From NCBI GenBank assembly GCA_027859095.1, contig JAQIBN010000163.1, forward strand, positions 1 to 34,885: a stretch of 34,885 nt of DNA, in the 5' to 3' direction. Positions 1 to 7,105 of this stretch are shown here, one piece after another. Position numbers and translations under genes: made by a program. The DNA comes from Spirochaetia bacterium (GTDB lineage Bacteria; Spirochaetota; Spirochaetia; B11-G9). Below the pieces are notes generated by a model. That model searched no databases and was not told the origin of the DNA. It was given only the letters and a program-made list of their open reading frames with translations. Within the stretch, counting starts at the first letter, position 1. Every line of letters starts with the position of its first letter.

Positions 1-118
1 TTATTCCTTTTTTTACCTTATTGTAATTATAACTAAATCAAATCAATTTTCAATAACAAAAATAGTTAAAATAGACTCAGGTTCCAATTAGCAATGCGGA
101 TAAAAGAAATTATGGTTT

Positions 119-1276
119 CTAAGAAAAAAGATTCTCCTGCAAAGCCTTAACATCATCATAGTCTGAAATATTGAACTTCGTATAATGATCCGTCATCTCC
201 TGAGTCTTATGTCCAGTAAGCTGTTGTAACTTATAGTCAGAAATTTTATCCCTCATTACTGTATTAAAAAATACACGCCATGAGTGGAAGGTGATGGTTC
301 TGTCCACGCCTTTTTCATATTTAACCCCTATCCCTTCAAGAGCCTTATAAAGCATCTTTGATATATCTTTATTATCGATAGGTTTATATCTGTTTGTTCC
401 ATAGAATAAAAAATCCTCAGGTAAATTATATTCATTCTGCTGAATAAGATCCTGTAGATACTGATTTGTTTTAGCTGGGATAGGTATTGAACGGTGACTT
501 TTCGTTTTGGGTTCTTTTAAACCATATTTCCTTTCCCAGGAATGGTTGATTTCAACATATCCTATATGAACAGCCTTTACTTGTAATGCTTGAATTTCTC
601 CCATCCGCATTCCTGTAGAGGCAGAAAGAAGGTTTAAGGTATAATGAGTTAAATTATTATTCCAAAGTCGCTGAATGTTTTCTTCCTTGAAGAGTTCCGT
701 AAGTTGCTCGATGTTTAAAATTTCTTTTGATAAAGGTTTTTCTTTAAATTTAGAAATAGATCCAGAAGGATCATTTGATATATACCCCAATCTATGAGCC
801 TCCTTAAGCATTAGTTTTAATGTTTTCAGGCAATTATTTATTGTAGTAGGGGAGATGTGTTTCTTTTCATCTTTATTCAGTTGCATTAGCCATTTTTCAA
901 TATCGTTTGTACTTATATTTCTTAACTTTTTGCTTTTAAAGAATGGCAGTATATGGTTGTTGAGATGCCCTCTATTCCCGTCTGCATAAGTCTGGCCTAA
1001 TGAGTTTCCCTTGTTATGTTGCCTCTGTATATATTCACATTTTTCCCAAATCCACCAATCCGTTGAATAGGTTTTAAATGTGATATCGTTAGTTGCACTT
1101 AGTAATCCATTCTTTATGAGGTCACTGACATAATTTTTAGCTGCTGTTTTAGATGTCATCCCTGTAGATTTACCAGAGGTTCTTTTTCCGTCTTCATCAT
1201 AGAAGCGGTAATAGTAAACAGATTTACCATTTTTCATTATTCGTGAATAGAGAGTGAATGGTTCTTTGTACCTCAT
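119..1276 (-). CDS. Tyrosine recombinase / phage-type integrase
   Basis: A site-specific recombinase of about 385 residues that would integrate or excise a mobile element by a covalent tyrosine-DNA intermediate. The first 70 residues look like an arm-binding domain, followed by a SAM-like core-binding region. The catalytic half carries the arginine in STGMRMGEIQAL, the H-x-x-R pair in HSWR, the LTGHKT histidine, and the tyrosine in TDHYTKF near the C-terminus, so it looks intact. The ATG has an AAGGAAA ribosome site about six bases upstream. It lies about 110 bases beyond the 3' end of tRNA-Leu(GAG) and reads away from it, the usual arrangement for an integrase beside its attachment site. The element would extend left, outside the window. 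Family call is firm; element type (phage, ICE or island) cannot be told. Confidence 0.93.
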   Translation of the reverse strand: MRYKEPFTLYSRIMKNGKSVYYYRFYDEDGKRTSGKSTGMTSKTAAKNYVSDLIKNGLLSATNDITFKTYSTDWWIWEKCEYIQRQHNKGNSLGQTYADGNRGHLNNHILPFFKSKKLRNISTNDIEKWLMQLNKDEKKHISPTTINNCLKTLKLMLKEAHRLGYISNDPSGSISKFKEKPLSKEILNIEQLTELFKEENIQRLWNNNLTHYTLNLLSASTGMRMGEIQALQVKAVHIGYVEINHSWERKYGLKEPKTKSHRSIPIPAKTNQYLQDLIQQNEYNLPEDFLFYGTNRYKPIDNKDISKMLYKALEGIGVKYEKGVDRTITFHSWRVFFNTVMRDKISDYKLQQLTGHKTQEMTDHYTKFNISDYDDVKALQENLFS

Positions 1277-1350
1277 GGTGTTTCCTTTTAATTGAAATGG
1301 CTACATAAATGGCTACCTAAAGTATAAGACGAGTTGGAAATAAAGTAAAG

Positions 1351-1382
1351 AAAAAAATAACTCCCTATAATATAGGGAGTTA
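1351..1382 (-). terminator. Rho-independent terminator of tRNA-Leu(GAG)
   Basis: A perfect 11-bp inverted repeat (1358-1368 with 1372-1382, 3-nt loop) is followed on the minus strand by seven T (1357-1351). It begins six bases after the tRNA 3' end, so it should end the tRNA transcript before the integrase gene. Confidence 0.85.
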
Positions 1383-1387
1383 AACCA

Positions 1388-1471
1388 TGCGGTAGAGAAG
1401 ACTTGAACTTCCACGACCTTGCGATCACTAGCCCCTCAAGCTAGCGTGTCTACCAATTCCACCACTACCGC
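1388..1471 (-). tRNA. tRNA-Leu(GAG)
   Basis: An 84-nt class II tRNA read by eye. Acceptor halves 1465-1471 and 1389-1395 pair fully. The anticodon stem CTAGC/GCTAG encloses loop TTGAGGG, giving anticodon GAG (codons CUC/CUU). A long variable arm is present. No CCA is encoded. Its 3' end faces the integrase gene and is the likely attachment site. Confidence 0.93.
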
Positions 1472-1485
1472 TGGTACGAGGGGTA

Positions 1486-1514
1486 AAATATCACTAAGTG
1501 CTTTAATTAGTCAA
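1486..1514 (-). promoter_or_regulatory. Promoter of tRNA-Leu(GAG)
   Basis: On the minus strand TTGACT (1509-1514) and ATATTT (1486-1491) are separated by 17 bases, ending 14 bases upstream of the tRNA 5' end. This is a sigma-70-type promoter inferred from sequence only. Confidence 0.6.
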
Positions 1515-1553
1515 TAGAGAGCCTTAAAATTTATATGTCACAGCCTGGGTTTA

Positions 1554-1901
1554 TTAGATTTTTAGAACTGTAATAATAATACCGGCAGCGGTTGCCGTTG
1601 AACCAAAGGACCAGATCATAAAATGAAACATTCTTCGGCTGAGTTCTGAAAAATGATTTTCCATTTGTTCAAACCTTTTGTCGACCTGTTCAAAACGTTT
1701 ATCGACCTGCTCAAATCCCTGTTTCATCAATTCTCTCTGGTTTTTAAGTTCTTCTTCGACTCTTATCATCCTTTCATGCAGCTCAAACCCATAGGCACTT
1801 GGAACCGGACGCAGGGGTATAGATTCTATCCATTCTAAAAACTGTCCCTTAATATAATCACTTATCTGACTTAGATCCTTTTGTGTTACAGCCATTTCCA
1901 C
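1554..1901 (-). CDS. Small coiled-coil protein with C-terminal membrane anchor
   Basis: A protein of about 115 residues with no recognised enzymatic domain. The middle (about residues 45-90) is a heptad-rich coiled coil holding tandem seven-residue units (FEQVDKR repeated, then a degenerate copy). The last 20 residues (from FMIWSFG to the end) are hydrophobic and look like a single membrane segment. Two starts are possible: GTG at 1901, six bases after GGAGG, or ATG at 1895, eight bases after AAGG. Proteins of this build are common in spirochaetes and many other bacteria as hypothetical genes. The function is not known; a membrane-tethered oligomer is an inference. It is the last gene of the leftward run and follows pepF by about 95 bases. 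Confidence 0.75.
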   Translation of the reverse strand: MEMAVTQKDLSQISDYIKGQFLEWIESIPLRPVPSAYGFELHERMIRVEEELKNQRELMKQGFEQVDKRFEQVDKRFEQMENHFSELSRRMFHFMIWSFGSTATAAGIIITVLKI

Positions 1902-1952
1902 ACCTTCCTCCTATAGTATATCAAAAAAAACATGGTTTTTCTATTAGTATAG

Positions 1953-1971
1953 AGCAAATTGCTAATTTGCT
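1953..1971. repeat. Short inverted repeat between pepF and the coiled-coil gene
   Basis: An 8-bp perfect inverted repeat (1953-1960 with 1964-1971, 3-nt spacer) sits just downstream of the pepF stop. It lacks a clear T-run, so it may be an mRNA-end hairpin rather than a terminator. It is AT-rich with a core similar in style to the hairpin at 12860-12882. Confidence 0.4.
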
Positions 1972-1997
1972 TCAGAAAGATGAAAGAAATCATGCTT

Positions 1998-3800
1998 TTA
2001 TTTCATCAACTCAGTCATTTCATCTAAAAGTTCTTCAAAAACTTTCATAGCAGCTTTAACTGGCTCCGGATTGCTCATATCTACACCTGCAAGTTTTAAT
2101 GAATCTATAGGATATTTAGAACCGCCGGACTTAAGAAAATTAAGATAATCTTTCTGTTCAGAGTCTCCGCCTTTTAGAACTCTCTCTGAAAGTGCAATTG
2201 CTGCTGACAGACCTGTTGCATATTTGTAAACATAATAAGACCGGTAAAAATGTGGTATTCGGAGTCCTTCCAGATCACTTTCTTCTTCAAGTTCCATGTC
2301 CGGTCCAAAATAGAGTTCCATAAGTTCTCTGTATTTTGCCCGTATAGAATCGACTGTAATTGGTACCCCATTTTCAACCATGGCATGAGCCTCATGTTCA
2401 AACTCTGCAAACATTGTCTGTCTGAAAATTGTTGCAATAATATCATCTATTCTTTTCCCAATAATATAAGCCTTCATTTCATTAGAATCTGCATTTTTAT
2501 ACAAATAATCTGCAACAAGTTGTTCATTAAAAGTAGAAGCTACCTCAGCTTCAAAAATTGTGTAATTATAATTCTGAAAATTATTATTTTCTACGCTATA
2601 ATAGCTGTGCATAGAGTGCCCTCCTTCATGAGCAAGTGTAAATATGTCTCTAAGTACAGTTTCTTTATAGTTCATCATAATGTAAGGGTTACCAGTAAAT
2701 CCCCCGGAAGAAAAGGCCCCGGATCTTTTTCCTTTGTTCTCATATCTGTCTACCCAGCCTTCGAGAAGGCCTTTTTTTAGAATTGTACGATATTGTTCAC
2801 CAAGAGGGCTTAGAGCCTTATTTATAAGTTCTACTGCCTCTTCATAGCTGTATTTGGTACTAATCGAACTAAGAAGAGGTACATAAACATCCCAGTGTTT
2901 TAGTTTTTCCAGGCCAAGTTTTTTACGTCTGAAAGCATAATATTTATGAAGTAGAGGAAGATGCTCATGAATAACTGTTACTAAATTTTCATATACAGAT
3001 TCCGGTACATTGTCAGGAAAGAGTTTCTGGGCTCTGGTGGAGGGATAATCCCTTACTTTTGCCTGATATATATCCTGTTGAACGCTCCCGGCATATAATG
3101 ATGCAAGGGTATTTTTATGTTCTGAAAATTTTGAATAGAACTGCTTATAAGCAGTTTCCCTAACAGAACGGTCATTATTTATTAGCAACATTCCAAAAGT
3201 TGATTGACTTAAAGGGATATCCCCATCTTTTGTCTTTACGGTACCAAACTCCATATCTACATCAGTTAGAGCGGTAAAAACCTTTCCTGGTGTTTGACGG
3301 GATTCCATTTGCATGGCAAGAAGTTTTTCTTCTTTTCCTGACAACACATGCGGTTTGAATCTTAATAGTTTTGTCAACATTAGTTTGTAGTCAGCTAAAG
3401 AATCATCTTTTAAATAGCTATTTGTAATATCTTCATCTATAGATTGGATTTCAGGATTGAGAAAGCTCAATTCTGTACCAAAAATGGAAGTTACTCTCAT
3501 GTATCTTGAAAGCCTGTCCTGTCCTTTGCTATCTCCAACATCTTCTGTATTTTTTAAAAAAGCATAATTACCAAGTCTTTCATCCTGTATTTCCATCTTG
3601 GTAACAAGATCCAGACAGGATTTTAATTGGTTTGCAGATTTATGGAGAGTTCCCTTATATTTTTGAATATCCGGAATACTTTTTTCGAGTTTAACTAAGG
3701 CTTTTTCCCAATCTTCTTCAGTAATAAACAGTCCACTTAGATCCCATTTATCACTTTGTAAAACTTCTGCTCTTGATTTAATTGTTATTTCTGATTTCAT
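1998..3800 (-). CDS. pepF: Oligoendopeptidase F (M3B zinc metallopeptidase)
   Basis: A 600-residue cytosolic zinc metallopeptidase that cleaves short peptides. The HEXXH zinc motif is HEGGH at residues 391-395, and the third-ligand glutamate lies about 25 residues later in FEAEVAST. The helix-rich N-terminal part and overall length match oligoendopeptidase F of the M3 family. The ATG at 3800 is preceded by GGAGATA. It follows the rdgB-like gene by about 40 bases in the same direction, so the two may be cotranscribed. It probably helps recycle peptides, including those released by the Clp and Lon proteases encoded upstream; that link is inferred from position only. Confidence 0.95.
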   Translation of the reverse strand: MKSEITIKSRAEVLQSDKWDLSGLFITEEDWEKALVKLEKSIPDIQKYKGTLHKSANQLKSCLDLVTKMEIQDERLGNYAFLKNTEDVGDSKGQDRLSRYMRVTSIFGTELSFLNPEIQSIDEDITNSYLKDDSLADYKLMLTKLLRFKPHVLSGKEEKLLAMQMESRQTPGKVFTALTDVDMEFGTVKTKDGDIPLSQSTFGMLLINNDRSVRETAYKQFYSKFSEHKNTLASLYAGSVQQDIYQAKVRDYPSTRAQKLFPDNVPESVYENLVTVIHEHLPLLHKYYAFRRKKLGLEKLKHWDVYVPLLSSISTKYSYEEAVELINKALSPLGEQYRTILKKGLLEGWVDRYENKGKRSGAFSSGGFTGNPYIMMNYKETVLRDIFTLAHEGGHSMHSYYSVENNNFQNYNYTIFEAEVASTFNEQLVADYLYKNADSNEMKAYIIGKRIDDIIATIFRQTMFAEFEHEAHAMVENGVPITVDSIRAKYRELMELYFGPDMELEEESDLEGLRIPHFYRSYYVYKYATGLSAAIALSERVLKGGDSEQKDYLNFLKSGGSKYPIDSLKLAGVDMSNPEPVKAAMKVFEELLDEMTELMK

Positions 3801-3840
3801 ATAAATATCTCCTTAATATGAGTGAATAATCTGAAGCTTA

Positions 3841-4428
3841 TTATTCTAATTTTTCCAGTAGTTTTGCTATTCTGTAACCGGCTTTCCCTCTATGAGAAAT
3901 AGTGTTTTTTTCTTTTTCAGGGAGTTCTGCAACAGTTTTTCCATATTCAGGAAGAAAAAATATTGGGTCATAACCAAATCCATTTATGCCTGTAGATTCT
4001 CTGGTAATTTCCCCTTTAAATGATTCCTGCACTGCAAAAAATCGATTTTTATCCAAAACAAGAGTCATGCAGCATATAAATTCTGCATTAAGATCAGTTT
4101 TTCCTTGTAATTTGTCCAAAAGATATAAATTCCTAACAGGAGCTTCCAGCTCCACACCATTTACAGAGCCGTATCTTGCAGAATAGATGCCTGGTTCTCC
4201 ATTAAGAGTCGCTACACTCAGACCTGAGTCATCTGCCAAAACAGGTCTGTTAACCTTATTAAAAAGATCAAAAGCCTTACCCTGTGAATTTTCTAAGAAA
4301 GTACTTCCTGTCTCTTCGAAATCAAAACTAATGCCAATATCTTTCGGAAGGAGTAGTGTATGTCCTTTTAGAATTTCTTTAAGTTCAAATAGTTTATGTC
4401 TATTTCCTGATGCTAATATTATTTCCAT
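3841..4428 (-). CDS. rdgB: XTP/dITP pyrophosphatase, RdgB/HAM1 family
   Basis: A house-cleaning enzyme that hydrolyses non-canonical purine triphosphates (dITP, XTP) to monophosphates so they are not built into DNA. The family's signatures are in order: ASGNRHK at the N-terminus, LADDSGL, a GIYSARYG block, GFGYDPIF and a C-terminal SHRGKA. The open frame starts at 4446, but I prefer the ATG at 4428 because the family's proteins begin right at the strand before ASGNRHK; the six extra residues are not conserved in character. At about 195 residues it is full length. It sits between the sigma-like gene and pepF. Confidence 0.93.
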   Translation of the reverse strand: MEIILASGNRHKLFELKEILKGHTLLLPKDIGISFDFEETGSTFLENSQGKAFDLFNKVNRPVLADDSGLSVATLNGEPGIYSARYGSVNGVELEAPVRNLYLLDKLQGKTDLNAEFICCMTLVLDKNRFFAVQESFKGEITRESTGINGFGYDPIFFLPEYGKTVAELPEKEKNTISHRGKAGYRIAKLLEKLE

Positions 4429-4517
4429 AATAAGTAGAATAAACAATTGTATAGATTGAGTCTACCAGAGCTGATCCGACTTTCAGCGATTGGGATAGCT
4501 ACCTGAGAATGACAAAT

Positions 4518-5405
4518 TCAGGCAGATTTTTTAACAACTTCATTATCCAATATCTCTTTAAATGAAGATTTAAAATAATAAATTCCTGAATCCACGGAAC
4601 CTCTGGGTGTTCCCAAAACATCCGCAATATCTTTATGAGTAGGTCTTGTTGGGGATTTTGCTATAGCTTTATTCATCTTATCAATTCTTGTTCGAAGAAT
4701 TATTACTTTTTCTCTTAATTCTTCTTTTTCTTTTTCATTCTCTGCAAAAAATAGTTTTTCCTGTAGAATATGAAATTTGAAAAATGCATCATTTTTTCTG
4801 TTTCTTATTGTCTTTATACGATCCAGTCTTCTTTCCATTTTAGCTTTTAATTTTTCTGAGCAGCTATCCAACCATTTTCTTTTATAACCTGTAATTCTAA
4901 TTATTGCATCTTTTAATCTTTCATCCACATAATTTGATTCTATTAGATATATATATAGAATTCTTTGTTTTATTGTATCCGAAAGTAATTCTTCTTTTTT
5001 TTCCAGCCTAAGTACTTCTCTTGCTGATTCAGATATCCTAAGGGGCTTTTGAGGGAAGTCAGTAAAATCTACTTCTGGTGTAACCAGATAGAAAGGTTCT
5101 TTATAACTTGCTACCTGGAAACTCCTTACTTTACTTTGTGCTGAACGGTATGCCTTAATATTCCAGCTTATTGAATTGCTTAAATAGCCATCAAACGGGG
5201 TTCCAAAGTATTCAAATCTTGTAATTAATCCAGGTATTCTTGGATAATATGTACAAAAGAAATCTCCTCTTTCATCATCATTCATTTTATACTTATTATG
5301 TAAAATTGTATAAACATAAAGACTTATATCTTTTACCAGTTCATCCATTCCCTTTTTCGTATGTCTGAATTTTAGTACATTTTCATTTAACTTTTTGATA
5401 TTCAT
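4518..5405 (-). CDS. Sigma-70-like protein of unknown role
   Basis: A protein of about 295 residues, highly charged, with no signal peptide. The N-terminal 85 residues resemble sigma region 2: an acidic DDERGDFF stretch, then FEYFGTPFDGYLSNSI and a basic tail. The last 40 residues contain THKDIADVLGTPRGSVDSG, which reads like the region 4 helix-turn-helix of sigma factors. Between them is a long charged, probably coiled helical section. I infer a divergent sigma factor or a sigma-derived regulator; a non-sigma DNA- or RNA-binding protein is possible. The open frame starts at 5444, but the ATG at 5405 has GGGAG seven bases upstream and is the better start. It follows the NrnA-like gene and precedes rdgB in the same direction. 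Confidence 0.55.
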   Translation of the reverse strand: MNIKKLNENVLKFRHTKKGMDELVKDISLYVYTILHNKYKMNDDERGDFFCTYYPRIPGLITRFEYFGTPFDGYLSNSISWNIKAYRSAQSKVRSFQVASYKEPFYLVTPEVDFTDFPQKPLRISESAREVLRLEKKEELLSDTIKQRILYIYLIESNYVDERLKDAIIRITGYKRKWLDSCSEKLKAKMERRLDRIKTIRNRKNDAFFKFHILQEKLFFAENEKEKEELREKVIILRTRIDKMNKAIAKSPTRPTHKDIADVLGTPRGSVDSGIYYFKSSFKEILDNEVVKKSA

Positions 5406-5561
5406 TGTAATCTCCCAAACTATATTAAATTTACTTTTTACCAAAATATTTTTGGTAGAATTGATAAAGCAATTTCTGTGCCAATTATTTGAGTTATATA
5501 TTGGAGTAGAGGAGTGTTGTTTACATACATTTACAAATCGAAGGGGGTCTCGAAGAGATAA

Positions 5562-6533
5562 TTACAGTATTTCTTTAAAAATCTCAAGAAGTTTTTCTGT
5601 AATTTCATCAGAAGAACCGTTCCAGGTAAATCCAGCTGCTTTTTTATGCCCACCACCACCAAAAGTTTTTGCAACTGCACCTACATCTGCATAGTGTTTG
5701 GATCTTAGTCCCACAGAGATTTCCGATTTACTTTCAAATCTAATTAGAATAATTACTTCCACATCCTGTATTCCCTGAACTTGTCCATAAAAAACATCTG
5801 AATCTCTATTATCTGTTCCAAACTCAAGTAGATCTTCTTCTGTTTCAAAGGTTAGTATAAGTTTTCCTTCCAGTTTGCTGGTAATTCTGGATAGTAATCT
5901 TCCTGCAAGTTGTTTTGATTTTAGAGTTCTACCGCCATACATCTGGGTATAAGCATCTTTTGGTGAAGCTCCGCATTCAGTTAATTTTGCTACAGATTGG
6001 AATAACTCCTGGGAGCCCGATTCCAGATGACGAAAAAAACCAGTATCAGTTGCAATTCCAAATAAAAGTAATTCCGCCTCATAGGGGTTTGGAACTGTGT
6101 TAAATGATTCTATTATTTTATGAATAAGAAATGTTACAGATGGAGCTTCCGGTCTGATAAACTGGATATCTCCAAAACTCATTCCAGAATCGTGATGATC
6201 AATAACAGCTATATCCATACCTTTAATTTCATCTGCTAAATACCCTATGCGATCAATTGTAGAGCAATCCAGGACTATTACAAGTGGATTAATATCTTTC
6301 CAATCCAGAGGAATATGAGCATGGAAGTATTTCTCCTGGTGTACTATTTCTGATCTATCAAATGGTCCCGGTGATAGAAGACATGTACGTTTCCCCTGTC
6401 TTTTTAGAAAACTACCCAAAGCGAGTTGGGAGCTAAGACAATCACCATCAGGATTTTTATGCCCAATTAATAAAAAGGAATCCCTCTCTTTCAGTATCTG
6501 CTGTAAATCTATTGGTACATTAAAGTTATTCAT
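5562..6533 (-). CDS. nrnA: DHH-family phosphoesterase, NrnA-like (nanoRNase / pAp phosphatase)
   Basis: A 323-residue cytosolic phosphoesterase of the DHH/DHHA1 superfamily. Visible motifs are GHKNPDGDCLSS (metal site, residues 24-35), VLDCSTIDR, the DHH signature in VIDHHDSG, and the glycine-rich GGGGHKKAAG of the DHHA1 domain near the C-terminus. This order and length match NrnA, which degrades 2-5-nt RNAs and dephosphorylates 3'-phosphoadenosine 5'-phosphate. The ATG has an AAAGG ribosome site that overlaps the T-run of the hairpin just upstream, so expression may be controlled there. It is co-directional with the clp-lon block. A c-di-AMP or c-di-GMP product role (pGpG or pApA removal) is possible given the GGDEF protein nearby, but this is inference. 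Confidence 0.85.
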   Translation of the reverse strand: MNNFNVPIDLQQILKERDSFLLIGHKNPDGDCLSSQLALGSFLKRQGKRTCLLSPGPFDRSEIVHQEKYFHAHIPLDWKDINPLVIVLDCSTIDRIGYLADEIKGMDIAVIDHHDSGMSFGDIQFIRPEAPSVTFLIHKIIESFNTVPNPYEAELLLFGIATDTGFFRHLESGSQELFQSVAKLTECGASPKDAYTQMYGGRTLKSKQLAGRLLSRITSKLEGKLILTFETEEDLLEFGTDNRDSDVFYGQVQGIQDVEVIILIRFESKSEISVGLRSKHYADVGAVAKTFGGGGHKKAAGFTWNGSSDEITEKLLEIFKEIL

Positions 6534-6543
6534 TATTACCTTT

Positions 6544-6572
6544 AAAAACCACCTGATAAATCAGATGGTTTT
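6544..6572 (-). terminator. Terminator/attenuator hairpin before nrnA
   Basis: A 12-bp stem with one G-U pair (6545-6556 with 6561-6572, loop TAAA) is followed on the minus strand by a short T-run, 11 bases before the nrnA ATG. The T-run touches the nrnA ribosome site. It likely ends transcripts of the exported-protein gene or limits nrnA. Confidence 0.6.
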
Positions 6573-6617
6573 GTAAAAAGAAAATTTATTCTTTAAAATT
6601 AATACTATGCTTCGTTA

Positions 6618-7028
6618 TTAAAGATTAAGCTTAAGAGTCTCAACATCGAATTTTTCTGCCATATCAGCTGTCTCAGCAAGATCTCCCCAGGAGGGGTCAT
6701 TTAGATCACTTTGTAAATAGATACGAATGTGATCAAAATCAGCACCTTTCCAAAAGACAGAAAAATAAGGATATGAAGAATCTTTGCCTGCAACAAGTTC
6801 AGCTTTTGGTGCTTCCCCTGTTTCTGCTGCAGTTTTGAACCATGTTTTTGGAATATATATTGCAGTTAATTCGAAATCACTCTTCATATATACAATTCTG
6901 TAACCAAGATTATGGTCATAGACTTTTACTATTGGTAATGTCTTAACATAAAAATCTGATGTTTCTGAGAACGTGCCTGTTGTGGCTACGATCATTATAA
7001 TGGCAATTAAAAGTATTAGCTTTTTCAA
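6618..7028 (-). CDS. Small exported protein, unknown function
   Basis: A 136-residue protein with a clear signal peptide: a KK start, a hydrophobic stretch to about residue 17 and a possible cleavage site near GTFSET. There is no lipobox cysteine, so a soluble periplasmic product is expected. The mature part is rich in aromatic residues and has no motif I recognise. The start codon is TTG at 7028, supported by AAAGGGAG six bases upstream and by the signal peptide beginning right there. It lies between lon and nrnA, with an extended -10 just upstream and a terminator just downstream, so it may be a separate transcription unit. Confidence 0.72.
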   Translation of the reverse strand: MKKLILLIAIIMIVATTGTFSETSDFYVKTLPIVKVYDHNLGYRIVYMKSDFELTAIYIPKTWFKTAAETGEAPKAELVAGKDSSYPYFSVFWKGADFDHIRIYLQSDLNDPSWGDLAETADMAEKFDVETLKLNL

Positions 7029-7048
7029 GTTCAGCTCCCTTTACTAAT

Positions 7049-7057
7049 ATTATATCA
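7049..7057 (-). promoter_or_regulatory. Possible extended -10 promoter
   Basis: The minus strand carries TGATATAAT, an extended -10, about 20 bases upstream of the TTG start of the exported protein. There is no good -35, and the predicted leader would be very short. Suggestive only. Confidence 0.35.
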
Positions 7058-7059
7058 GT

Positions 7060-7077
7060 ATAGGCTCTTAAGCCTAT
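7060..7077. repeat. Hairpin downstream of lon
   Basis: A perfect 7-bp inverted repeat with a 4-nt loop (7060-7066 with 7071-7077) lies about 30 bases after the lon stop codon. There is no T-run after it on the minus strand, so it may stabilise the 3' end of the clp-lon mRNA rather than terminate it. Confidence 0.45.
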
Positions 7078-7105
7078 CTAAATCAAGTAAAAAAACAAAT
7101 TTCCT

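Noticed and set aside
2250-2780. Plus-strand open frame of about 176 codons
   Set aside because: It lies antisense within pepF, has no ribosome site and encodes low-complexity residues; a shadow.
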